Positions 17,216 through 25,129 of a stretch of 64,000 nucleotides of DNA are shown here, piece after piece. This DNA is from Burkholderia sp052045245 (lineage in GTDB: Bacteria; Pseudomonadota; Gammaproteobacteria; Burkholderiales; Burkholderiaceae): NCBI RefSeq assembly GCF_052045245.1, contig NZ_JBQEON010000002.1, forward strand, positions 1 to 64,000, read 5' to 3'. Within the stretch, counting starts at the first letter, position 1, and each line of letters opens with the position of its first letter. A model generated the notes under the pieces. It made no database searches, was not told the DNA's origin, and worked only from the letters and a program-made list of their open reading frames with translations. A program made the translations under genes and the position numbers.

Positions 17216-18403
17216 TCATCGACCGCGAACCCACGACTCGTCGACGCGCACGTACTTGATTTTCTGGCGGAACCAGGTGAACGCGACGTGCAGCGCGCCA
17301 TCCTGCGACTGTACGATCGACGGATACGAATATTCCCGGTTGCGCTGGTCCGCGGAATTGTTCGTCATGCAGTAGCCGTCGCCGATTTCGAGGTTGCGGC
17401 GGCGTCGCCATGTGTTGCCGCCGTCCTCGGAGATGGCGAGCGACATCGGCGCGCGCGGCGCGCCCCAGAAGGCGGTGCCACGCGCGGACGCCTTCTGGTC
17501 GCGCAGTTCGCCGCTATCCTCCGAGTCTTCGATGTCGTCGTACAGGGATGCGCGACGCGCGTTGCCGTGCGACGCATCGCTGTCGTTGAACACGAGGGCG
17601 AGATGACCGTTCCGCAACACCGTGAACTGAACCGACGAGTTGTTGTTCGGCACCTCGGTCGGCACGGGCGCGCTCCACGTGCGGCCATCCGTCGAGCGGC
17701 TCGCGTAGACGAAGTCGGCCCAGCGGCTGCGGAAGAGCGCCAGCAGCGATCCGTCGTGCAGCACGTGAACGTTCATGTGCACGCACCCGACGCTGTCCGG
17801 CACCTCATGTCGCACCCACGTCGCGCCCTGGTCGTCGGAGACCATGACCGCGCTGACGTCGTCGTTGCCGACCCAGCGCTCGCCGGGTTCGGTGCGGCAC
17901 AGGAATACCGGGCAAATCCACGTGCCGCTGTCGAGCGCGACGATCGGCTGGCGGACGAACGTTCCGGGGTGGTCGAACAGGGTTTCGACCGGGCCCCACG
18001 TGATGCCGCCGTCCATCGAGATGCGGCGGCGCACGATCGCGGTGTTCTGATGGCCCGACAATTGCGCGGTGTAGATCAGCCAAAGGCGGCCGTCGGGCGC
18101 GGTGAACAGCACCGGGTTCTGTTCGGAGCGGGTCGGGTCGTCCGACAGCTTGCGCGGCGACGACCACTCGCTCGTCCCGGCCGCCAGGCGCGACAGGTAG
18201 ATGGAGACGTCGGGAATGCCTTCCTGGGTACCGCCGAACCAGACGCACAGCAGGTCGCCGTTCGCGAGGCAGTGCAGGTTGGCCGCATGGTTCTGCACGC
18301 AGGGGGTAGGCAGAAACGCCTCTTGCCGTTCCGCGTCGGCATACGCCGTGCGAACGCAGTGATCCGACGCGGCGCTCGCCGCTTCAACGAAGTTCGTGCT
18401 CAT
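17216..18403 (-). CDS. Asp-box (BNR) sialidase-like protein, cytoplasmic
   Basis: 395 residues, a six-bladed-propeller protein of the BNR_2 sialidase-like family. Four Asp-box repeats (S-x-D-x-G-x-T-W) are visible: SMDGGITWG, SDDQGATWV, STDGRTWSA and SEDGGNTWR. The N-terminal segment LANGDLLCVWFGGTQEG is typical of the family. No signal peptide is present, so it would act inside the cell, unlike most sialidases. The classic FRIP arginine motif is not obvious, and true sialidase activity is doubtful; hydrolysis or isomerisation of another acidic sugar is possible. It is 23 bases downstream of the symporter gene, in the acid-sugar cluster. Confidence 0.8.
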   Translation of the reverse strand: MSTNFVEAASAASDHCVRTAYADAERQEAFLPTPCVQNHAANLHCLANGDLLCVWFGGTQEGIPDVSIYLSRLAAGTSEWSSPRKLSDDPTRSEQNPVLFTAPDGRLWLIYTAQLSGHQNTAIVRRRISMDGGITWGPVETLFDHPGTFVRQPIVALDSGTWICPVFLCRTEPGERWVGNDDVSAVMVSDDQGATWVRHEVPDSVGCVHMNVHVLHDGSLLALFRSRWADFVYASRSTDGRTWSAPVPTEVPNNNSSVQFTVLRNGHLALVFNDSDASHGNARRASLYDDIEDSEDSGELRDQKASARGTAFWGAPRAPMSLAISEDGGNTWRRRRNLEIGDGYCMTNNSADQRNREYSYPSIVQSQDGALHVAFTWFRQKIKYVRVDESWVRGR

Positions 18404-18426
18404 GAAATGTCTCTGGGGTTGCGCGG

Positions 18427-19845
18427 TCAGTGCGATTCGCGATGCGTGAGCCGCTTGTCGCGAAGGTTCGAGTCCTCGCCATGGAACAACAGCTTGCCGA
18501 CGACCAGCACGATGGCGGGCGTCACGAGTGCGACGTACATGTTGTCGATGCCGAACGGGTTGCCGAGCAGGTACCAGAGTGTCGTGGCGATCGTCGCGAC
18601 GATGAGGGCCGATACGGCGCCGCGCTTGCCGCTGAAGAACGGCAGGTAGATGCCGATCAGCGCGACGACCGACACGGACAGGCGAAGCGCACGGCTGAAG
18701 AATGACAGCGCGAGGATTTGCGGGACGAACAGCACGAAGATCAGCGGCAGGAAGCCGACGACCAGCGAGATCCAGCGCGTCATTCGCAGTTCGACGTCGG
18801 GCGTCGGACGGAAGCGAGGAACATAGAAGTCCTTCACGATCAACGACGCGATGGCCAGTGCGACGGTGCAGACGCTGACGAAGATGGATGCGACGAGCGA
18901 CGTCGTGACGATGCCGGCCAGAATCGGGTTCATGTGCTGCAGGAACACCGGCAGCGCATACAGGCTCTTGATGTTCGGATACAGGTACTTGGCCGTCACG
19001 CCGATGAAGCCGAGTGCGACCGCGATCGGCACGCACAGGACCGCGGCGATCAGCGAGGACGCGCGTGCCCCCTCGGGGCTGCGGGTGGCCGAGATGGCCT
19101 GGATGATGAACTGTGTCGAGAAGATCGCGCCGGCCGTGCCGATGATCCATGCGCCGATCGTGCCGCCCGACAATGCGCCGCTCCACGTGAAGTAGTGCGC
19201 AGGCATGCTCTGCGCCATCGGCTTGATGCCGCCCGACAGCTTCCACGCGACGCCCACCAGGATGGCGATGCCGAGCAGCTTCACGGCGCTGTGGACGACG
19301 GTCAGGTACGCGACGCTCTTGAGGCCGCCCCAGACGAAGTAGATCGTGCTGACGATGGCGGTGATGGCGGCGGCCGTGGGCAAGTTGATACGCATGACCG
19401 TGGAGATCGCCGCCGCGCCGCTCACGTAATTGCCGACGTTCACCACGAACAGCGCGTAGATCATGATCGCGGAGACGGCGAGCTTCGCACCGTGGCCGTA
19501 TCGTTGGGCGATGAACCCGGAGATCGTGAACTCGCCGGACGCATACAGGCGCTTGGCCATGAACAGGCCGAAGAACAGAAAGCCGATCGCCGCGGCGAGC
19601 ACGGACCACGACGCGGCGATGCCGGCCGAGAACGCCTCCTGCGACGTCCCGACCGTCGATTTGGCGCCGATGAATTCGGACATCAGCAGGATGGCAACCA
19701 CCAGTGCCGGCATCGAACGCCCGGCCACCATGAACTGCTCGGAATTGCGGCTGCGCAGGCGAATGCTGATCAGGCTCGTTATCACGATGTAGACGACAAC
19801 CATGCCGATGATGGTGGCTGTGTCCCAATAACTGAAGGTGGCCAT
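18427..19845 (-). CDS. Sodium:solute symporter (SSS family)
   Basis: 472 residues, about 13 membrane segments, inner membrane. Family features include SIRLRSRNSEQFMVAGRSM early on, followed by EFIGAKSTVGTSQ in helix 2 and FVNVGNYV-type helices. It would import a small organic substrate with Na+. It sits between the PdxA-like gene (110 bases) and the sialidase-like gene (23 bases) on the same strand, so it is the probable uptake system for the substrate of the acid-sugar cluster. SSS members carry many solutes, including sialic acid, pantothenate and monocarboxylates, so the substrate is open. Confidence 0.88.
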   Translation of the reverse strand: MATFSYWDTATIIGMVVVYIVITSLISIRLRSRNSEQFMVAGRSMPALVVAILLMSEFIGAKSTVGTSQEAFSAGIAASWSVLAAAIGFLFFGLFMAKRLYASGEFTISGFIAQRYGHGAKLAVSAIMIYALFVVNVGNYVSGAAAISTVMRINLPTAAAITAIVSTIYFVWGGLKSVAYLTVVHSAVKLLGIAILVGVAWKLSGGIKPMAQSMPAHYFTWSGALSGGTIGAWIIGTAGAIFSTQFIIQAISATRSPEGARASSLIAAVLCVPIAVALGFIGVTAKYLYPNIKSLYALPVFLQHMNPILAGIVTTSLVASIFVSVCTVALAIASLIVKDFYVPRFRPTPDVELRMTRWISLVVGFLPLIFVLFVPQILALSFFSRALRLSVSVVALIGIYLPFFSGKRGAVSALIVATIATTLWYLLGNPFGIDNMYVALVTPAIVLVVGKLLFHGEDSNLRDKRLTHRESH

Positions 19846-19955
19846 TGCTTGTCTCCACGTTACCTTCGGTTGATGTGCGTTCGGTGCGTCGAGCGATCCG
19901 GCATGTGCCTGCCGGTCGCGCCCGACGGTGCTGCGTGTCGTTGCATACGGGCCGC

Positions 19956-20981
19956 TTACGCGGCGCTTGCGACGGGCGACGTCTCGTTGCGTCGCGTGGC
20001 GAGGTCCACGGCCTGGCGGAACGCTTCCAGCAGGCTGCGTTCGTCGGCGATGCCTCGGCCGGCGATGTCGAACGCCGTGCCATGGTCGACCGACGTCCGG
20101 ATCACGGGCAGGCCGACCGTCACGTTCACGCCGGCTTCGAGGCCCATCACCTTCACCGGCCCGTGCCCCTGGTCGTGATACATCGCGACGACCACGTCGA
20201 AATCGCCGCGGCCCGCACGGAAGAACAGCGTATCGGCCGGCAGCGGGCCTTCGACGTCCCAGCCGCGCGCCTGCAGCACGTTGACCGCCGGCACGATCTT
20301 CTCCTCCTCTTCACCGTAGCCGAACAGCCCGTTCTCGCCGGCATGCGGATTGATGCCGCACACGCCGATGCGCGGATTCGCGATGCCCGCGCGAACCAGC
20401 GTGTCGTGCGCGCGTTCGATCGTGCGTTGCACGAGGCCCGGCTCGATCTTGCGAATCGCGTCGAGCAGGCCGATGTGCGTCGTCACGTGGATCACGCGAA
20501 GATTGGGCGCGACCAGCATCATCGATACTTCGTCGATGCCGGTCAGGTGCGCGAGCATTTCCGTGTGTCCGGGGAAAATATGGCCGCCGGCATGCAGCGC
20601 TTCCTTGTTGAGCGGGGCGGTGCAGATCGCGTCGAGTTCGCCGTTCGAAGTCAGTTCGACGGTGCGGGCGATGTATTGATAGGCGGCGTCTCCGGCGATC
20701 GCCGACAGCTTTCCATAAGGCAGATCGGCCGGAATGAGTGCCAGGTCGATGCAATCGACGACGCCCAGGCGGAACGCGCCGTCGGCCGGCCGGCTGACCG
20801 TCCGAACCTCGAGATCGACGCCTGCCCGGCGACCGGCGTCCCGCAAGCGCGCGGCGTCGCCGATGACCACGGGGCGGCATTGCTCGTACACGGAAGCATG
20901 GGCCAGGCTCTTCATGATGATTTCCGGTCCGACGCCAGCCGCGTCGCCCATGGTGATGCCGATGATGGGACGGTTGTCCAT
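19956..20981 (-). CDS. PdxA-like 4-phospho-acid dehydrogenase (PdxA2 type)
   Basis: 341 residues of the PdxA family: ITMGDAAGVGPE at the N-terminus, the metal site residues in GHTEMLAHLTG, NPHAGE, and MYHDQGHGPVK. Because it is encoded 11 bases after a DUF1537 kinase, it is much more likely a PdxA2-type enzyme than the pyridoxine enzyme. In characterised systems that pair converts threonate or erythronate, by way of the 4-phosphate, to dihydroxyacetone phosphate and CO2 with NAD+. The start is set at ATG 20981. No other vitamin B6 gene is near. Cytoplasmic. Confidence 0.87.
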   Translation of the reverse strand: MDNRPIIGITMGDAAGVGPEIIMKSLAHASVYEQCRPVVIGDAARLRDAGRRAGVDLEVRTVSRPADGAFRLGVVDCIDLALIPADLPYGKLSAIAGDAAYQYIARTVELTSNGELDAICTAPLNKEALHAGGHIFPGHTEMLAHLTGIDEVSMMLVAPNLRVIHVTTHIGLLDAIRKIEPGLVQRTIERAHDTLVRAGIANPRIGVCGINPHAGENGLFGYGEEEEKIVPAVNVLQARGWDVEGPLPADTLFFRAGRGDFDVVVAMYHDQGHGPVKVMGLEAGVNVTVGLPVIRTSVDHGTAFDIAGRGIADERSLLEAFRQAVDLATRRNETSPVASAA

Positions 20982-20992
20982 GGCGGTTCCCT

Positions 20993-22270
20993 TCACAGAT
21001 TGATTTGAGTGGTGGCGGCCGTCTTGCCTGCATTCGCAAGCCGGCGCCACGCGCGATAAAGCGACTCGGGCTGGCCGAAGCCGCCCGCTTTGGTCACGAC
21101 GGAGAGTGCCTTGCCGTGCAGCCGGCATTCAAGCAGCGGCATGCCGTCCTCGATTTCGTCGACGACCCGCAGCGCGCTTGCGCCGGCCGTGGTGAGCAGC
21201 GCGCGCGCCGTTTCGCCGCCGGTCGCGATGACGCCGCCCGCGTCGCGCAGGGCGGGCGCGAGCAAGGATGCAAGACGGTTGCAGAACCGCAGTCCGTCGC
21301 TCACCTCGCCGCGCTGCGTCTGGCTCAACGAGACCACCACGTGCCGGCCGCGACGCAGCGCGTCGCATACCGTCGTCGTCACGTCGCTGCGCGGCGCGTC
21401 CAGCGCGGAGACGGCAATGTCGAGCGTGACGAGCTGCGCGCCGGCGCGTGCCTTGAGGCAGTCCAGCTGCGCATGCGAGATGCTCGACATGCTGCCGACC
21501 ACCGTGAGCACCGGTCCTTGCGGACCCTGATCGTCGGCCGCCGGGCCGGGCATGTCGCGGGGTGGCTCCAGCGCCTCGATGACGGCAGGGGCCAGGCCGG
21601 CCGAGCCGACCCAGAACACGTTGTCGAGCGTCGCCGACGCGCGGGCAATCCGTTGCAGATCCTCGTCGGACGACGCGTCGCAGACGACGGCTTGCGCCCC
21701 ATCGGATTGCAGCTGCCGCAACCGTGCCGCGAGCGTGCCCGGTTCGCCGCGCACCGTGCCGATTGCCGCGTATGCGACGCGCAGATGCTCGGCGGACAGC
21801 AATGCAACCAGATCGGCATTGCCGGGAAGGTTCTCGTTGCGCCAGTATTCGCTGGCTTCCACCGGGACGCCGCGCACCCATTGCCGTCCGTCCAGGGTGG
21901 TGCGGCCGGCGGCCGGGTAGGCGGGGCACGCGATTGCCATCCCGCGATGCGACGCCAGCGCGGCGACTTCCGCTGCAAAATTGCCGCGCAGCGTGGAGTC
22001 CATCTTCTTGTAGAGGCGCGTGCCGGCACGCGACAGCGAATCGACGGCGGTGACGGTGCGTCGGGCGGCCACGTCGCGGGAGACGCGACGCGAGTCCACG
22101 TCGACCGACAGGATGTCCACCCCGTGCGGCGGCGCCGGTGCGCGTTCCGCATCGAGCAGGACCATCGCCGTCAAGCCATGACGCAGCCCGGCCACCGCGC
22201 AATCGGCCGCGCCCGACAGGTCGTCGGCGACGATCAGGAGCCGTGCTCCATGCTGGGCGGGCGCGTTCAC
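20993..22270 (-). CDS. Four-carbon acid sugar kinase (DUF1537 family)
   Basis: 425 residues. The N-terminal substrate domain opens with LLIVADDLSGAADCAV, the family's hallmark, and includes YKKMDSTLRGN. The C-terminal nucleotide domain has VVGSMSSISHAQLD and GGVIATGGETARALL. Family members phosphorylate D- or L-threonate, D-erythronate and related sugar acids at the terminal hydroxyl using ATP. The GTG start at 22270 overlaps the stop of the alcohol dehydrogenase gene (GTGA), so the two are translationally coupled. The following gene is the PdxA-like dehydrogenase. The kinase-dehydrogenase pairing is the core evidence for an acid-sugar pathway here. Confidence 0.9.
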   Translation of the reverse strand: MNAPAQHGARLLIVADDLSGAADCAVAGLRHGLTAMVLLDAERAPAPPHGVDILSVDVDSRRVSRDVAARRTVTAVDSLSRAGTRLYKKMDSTLRGNFAAEVAALASHRGMAIACPAYPAAGRTTLDGRQWVRGVPVEASEYWRNENLPGNADLVALLSAEHLRVAYAAIGTVRGEPGTLAARLRQLQSDGAQAVVCDASSDEDLQRIARASATLDNVFWVGSAGLAPAVIEALEPPRDMPGPAADDQGPQGPVLTVVGSMSSISHAQLDCLKARAGAQLVTLDIAVSALDAPRSDVTTTVCDALRRGRHVVVSLSQTQRGEVSDGLRFCNRLASLLAPALRDAGGVIATGGETARALLTTAGASALRVVDEIEDGMPLLECRLHGKALSVVTKAGGFGQPESLYRAWRRLANAGKTAATTQINL

Positions 22271-23433
22271 GGCAGCAGGCGCCGGTAGATGGATTTCATG
22301 TCGTCGAGCGCCAGCGCCTTCGGGTTGTTGCCGAGCAGGCGCTTGACCTTCGACGCCGCGACCGCGAGCGCATCGAGATGCGCTTCGGACACGCCGAACT
22401 TGCGCAGGTCCTGCGGAATCTCGACGGCCGCGGTCCATTCCTCCATCTTGTCGATCAGCTTGCGTGCCGCGACCGCGTCCGGGTCGGCCTGCGACGCCAG
22501 ATCGAGTGCGCGCGCAACGTTCGACAACCGGCCTTCGATCGCATCGAGATTGAACGCCATCACATGCGGCAGCAGCATCGCGTTCGCCACGCCGTGCGTG
22601 ACGTTGAACATCCCGCCGAGCGGATAGGCGAGGGCATGCACCGCCGCGGTGCCGGCGGCGGTGAGTGCGAGGCCGCCATACATCGACCCGAGCATCATCG
22701 CCTCGCGCGCCTTCAGCGACTGGCCGTTTTCGTACGCTTCGACGATGTTCGCGCCGATCAGGCGCATCGACTCCATCGCATACATGTCGCTGATCGGGTT
22801 CGCTTTCGTCGAGATGTACGATTCGAGCGCATGCACGAACGCATCCATGCCGGTCGCGGCCGTGATCGGCTTCGGCAGGCCGAGCGTCAGCTCCGCATCG
22901 AGAATGACGAGTTGCGGCAGCAGGTGACGGCTGACGATCCCCACCTTCAGCGATTCGTCCGGCAGCGTCACGATCGCATTCGGCGTGACCTCGGAGCCGG
23001 TTCCGGCGGTCGTCGGCACGAGAATCATCGGCACGCCGGGGTGCTTGATCAGGTCGATGCCCAGCCAGTCGCGCAGCGGTTCGTCGTTGGTCAGCCGCAC
23101 CGCGAACAGTTTCGCCGCATCGAGCACGCTGCCGCCGCCGATCGAAAGAATGGCCTGGGGCGCAAACGGTTCGATCTGCTCCTTGAACACCGTCTCGACA
23201 TTGCCGATGGTCGGCTCCGGTTCGACACCGCGAATGATGCGCACGTCGACGTCCTTCGTGTTGAGCGATGCGATCACGCGATCGGCGATCCCCAGCGCTT
23301 CCATCGCGGGTTGCGTGATCAACGCGATGCGTTCGACCGGCGTATCGAGCAGCGCCAGCTTGTCGGGAAGCGCGGCGAGGCTGCCGGCGCCGTGAACGAT
23401 GTGCTTGACTGTCTGGAAATGATAAGTCGTCAT
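22267..23433 (-). CDS. Iron-containing alcohol dehydrogenase
   Basis: 388 residues, group III alcohol dehydrogenase. The NAD-binding loop is ILSIGGGSVLDAAKL (~residue 95), followed by PTTAGTGSEVT. The metal ligands lie in DAFVHALESYIS and in HALAYPLGGMFNVTHGVANA. It oxidises or reduces a short alcohol/aldehyde or hydroxy acid in the cytoplasm. It starts 14 bases after the DapA-like gene and its stop overlaps the start of the kinase gene. It may handle the aldehyde released by the aldolase, or open the route by oxidising the incoming substrate. Confidence 0.9.
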   Translation of the reverse strand: MTTYHFQTVKHIVHGAGSLAALPDKLALLDTPVERIALITQPAMEALGIADRVIASLNTKDVDVRIIRGVEPEPTIGNVETVFKEQIEPFAPQAILSIGGGSVLDAAKLFAVRLTNDEPLRDWLGIDLIKHPGVPMILVPTTAGTGSEVTPNAIVTLPDESLKVGIVSRHLLPQLVILDAELTLGLPKPITAATGMDAFVHALESYISTKANPISDMYAMESMRLIGANIVEAYENGQSLKAREAMMLGSMYGGLALTAAGTAAVHALAYPLGGMFNVTHGVANAMLLPHVMAFNLDAIEGRLSNVARALDLASQADPDAVAARKLIDKMEEWTAAVEIPQDLRKFGVSEAHLDALAVAASKVKRLLGNNPKALALDDMKSIYRRLLP

Positions 23434-23447
23434 GCTGATGATCCGTT

Positions 23448-24344
23448 TCAGTGATCGCGCGCGGCGTCGCGGTAGAGGGAGAGCGCCCGCGCCAGGCGCT
23501 CGCGGGCGTTGTCGTCAAGCGGTTGCGCGGGAGACCGCGCGGGGCCGGCAGGCATCCCGAGCATCTGCGCGGCCGTTTTAAGCACGACGGGCATCGTGCC
23601 GAGCGCGAACGCATCGCGTAGCGGACGCAGCGATTCCTGTGCGGCGCGTGCGCCGGCGATATCGCCTGCCTGGAACTTGTTCCAGATCGACATCACGACA
23701 TGCGGGACGGCATTGGTCGTCGCGGCAACCGCGCCGTCGCCGCCGGCGATCAGCGTCCACAGAATCATCGAGTCGGTGCCGGTGAAGACGGCGAAGTCGT
23801 CGCGCCGCAGGTTGATCAGTTGCAGCAGGCGATCGAAGTCGCCGCCGCTGTCCTTGATGCCGCGGATGTTCGGAATCTCGGAAAGGCGGCGCACGGTATC
23901 GACCGTCAGCGTGATGCCCGCTTTCGCGGGAATCGTGTAGAGCATGACGGGAAGCGGCGTTGCGTCGGCGATCTTCTTGTAGTGCGTGTAGAGCTCCGGT
24001 TGCGTCGCGCCGTTGAAATACGGCGTGATGACCGATACGGCGTCCACGCCGACCTCGCTCATCTTCCGGTTCAAATCAATCACGTCACGCGTCGCATAGG
24101 CGCCGGTGCCCGCGATGACGGGCACGCGCGAACGGGACTGGCTGACCGCGATGCGGGCGATGCGCAGTTTCTCTTCTTCGTTCAGCGCGATGAATTCGCC
24201 ATTGGTGCCGAGCACGAACAGCCCGTGCACGCCTGACTCGATCAGCCGGTCGACCAGCGCGCGCAGGCCGTCTTCATCGACGTTCTCGTCCGCCGTCATC
24301 GGCGTGATCAGCGCGGGAACGATTCCTTTGAACGACATTGACAT
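23448..24344 (-). CDS. DapA/NanA-family aldolase (not canonical DapA)
   Basis: 298 residues, class I aldolase fold. The Schiff-base lysine is K164 in IRGIKDSGG and the catalytic tyrosine is Y136 in LYTIPAKAG. The substrate loop reads GTNGEF (46-51), not the GTTGES of dihydrodipicolinate synthase. The clustered genes are also catabolic, so lysine synthesis is unlikely. Such enzymes cleave or form 2-keto acids, commonly giving pyruvate plus an aldehyde. It is the first gene of the minus-strand cluster, with a long upstream region that carries palindromes. Alternatives are 2-keto-3-deoxy acid aldolase/dehydratase or an N-acetylneuraminate-lyase relative. Confidence 0.88.
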   Translation of the reverse strand: MSMSFKGIVPALITPMTADENVDEDGLRALVDRLIESGVHGLFVLGTNGEFIALNEEEKLRIARIAVSQSRSRVPVIAGTGAYATRDVIDLNRKMSEVGVDAVSVITPYFNGATQPELYTHYKKIADATPLPVMLYTIPAKAGITLTVDTVRRLSEIPNIRGIKDSGGDFDRLLQLINLRRDDFAVFTGTDSMILWTLIAGGDGAVAATTNAVPHVVMSIWNKFQAGDIAGARAAQESLRPLRDAFALGTMPVVLKTAAQMLGMPAGPARSPAQPLDDNARERLARALSLYRDAARDH

Positions 24345-25129
24345 GCTTGCTCCATCGGGGATGGGACGGCGGGCGGAAGCGCCGTGTCCATGGGTTGGGT
24401 CGATATCAGCGAAGGCTGCGCGCTGGCGGTCAGGACGGCGCCGCCATGTACGTCACGCCGTGCAACTCGTATGAGGAAACGCGCGCCGAAGGCTACTTCG
24501 GGTTGTTTGCTCGTTTCGATCAATTTTGTTGAGCGATGTGTGCATTCTAGTCGATATCGTGACTGAATCAGTCAATGAAAACCCTAGGTCGATGCGCGTA
24601 TCGATCATTTTTTGATCAGTCAGTGCTCTGGAATGATCGAATGGGTCAGTTTCGGCGGCATGCGCCGCGCGTCGATGAAATCGCGCGGGGCCAGTGCGCC
24701 AGCGAGGGTGGCAGCGCGGAGCGGCGGGTGCCGGTGCGACGGGGCGATGGGTGGCGAGCGAGCTTCGGGCCGGGGATTTAGAGGGATGAATCGGTAACGA
24801 CTGCGCGATGCGGTTTTTTTCATCCTGTACGCTCGCACGGTAGTCGGATCATCGGGCCGGCCGGCGCGGGCTCTCGCGCCAATCTCGATCGACGTCGTCG
24901 CTACGTCGTCCTGAATAGGATAAAAAATAGCATATTGAACATGCGGTGCTCATGAACTAATTTCCTCAAAGCCGATACCAAAGCGGCCAGCGAATCGACC
25001 CTGACGGGCCGTTCCATATGATCCTGAGTTGCATATGGGACGACACCCGTCAGCCAGGCGACGACAGCGCCCGGTCGAAGCGACGACAGACAAAACGGAT
25101 CGCAACGATCCCCAACGGAGACACCACTG
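24345..25129. promoter_or_regulatory. Long divergent intergenic region with palindromes
   Basis: 785 bases between two divergent genes with no convincing coding frame. The part at 24525-24640 is clearly A/T-richer than its surroundings and carries the inverted repeats listed separately. It probably holds the promoter of the acid-sugar cluster on the minus strand and that of the OFA carrier on the plus strand. Confidence 0.6.
24560..24574. promoter_or_regulatory. Perfect palindrome, candidate operator of acid-sugar cluster
   Basis: TGACTGAATCAGTCA is a perfect odd palindrome. A second half-type copy, TGATCAGTCA, lies at 24613-24622, next to the inverted repeat GATCA/TGATC at 24603-24617. The two share TCAGTCA, about 50 bases apart. 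They lie 215-280 bases before the aldolase gene. Binding by the clustered DeoR protein is a guess. Confidence 0.5.

Noticed and set aside
17216..20083. A 955-codon frame spanning the sialidase-like gene and the transporter region
   Set aside because: Only the C-terminal 395 residues form a protein. The upstream part runs out of frame through the SSS symporter gene and has no family features.
19956..20981. Calling this gene pdxA of vitamin B6 synthesis
   Set aside because: Its neighbour is a DUF1537 acid-sugar kinase and no B6 gene is near; a PdxA2-type role is more likely.
20993..23614. An 873-codon frame for the DUF1537 kinase
   Set aside because: The extra N-terminal part lies antisense or out of frame to the alcohol dehydrogenase gene. 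The GTG at 22270, overlapping its stop, is the sensible start.
23448..24344. Calling this gene dapA (dihydrodipicolinate synthase)
   Set aside because: The loop is GTNGEF, not GTTGES, YTIP replaces YNVP, and the context is catabolic; only the aldolase superfamily can be claimed.
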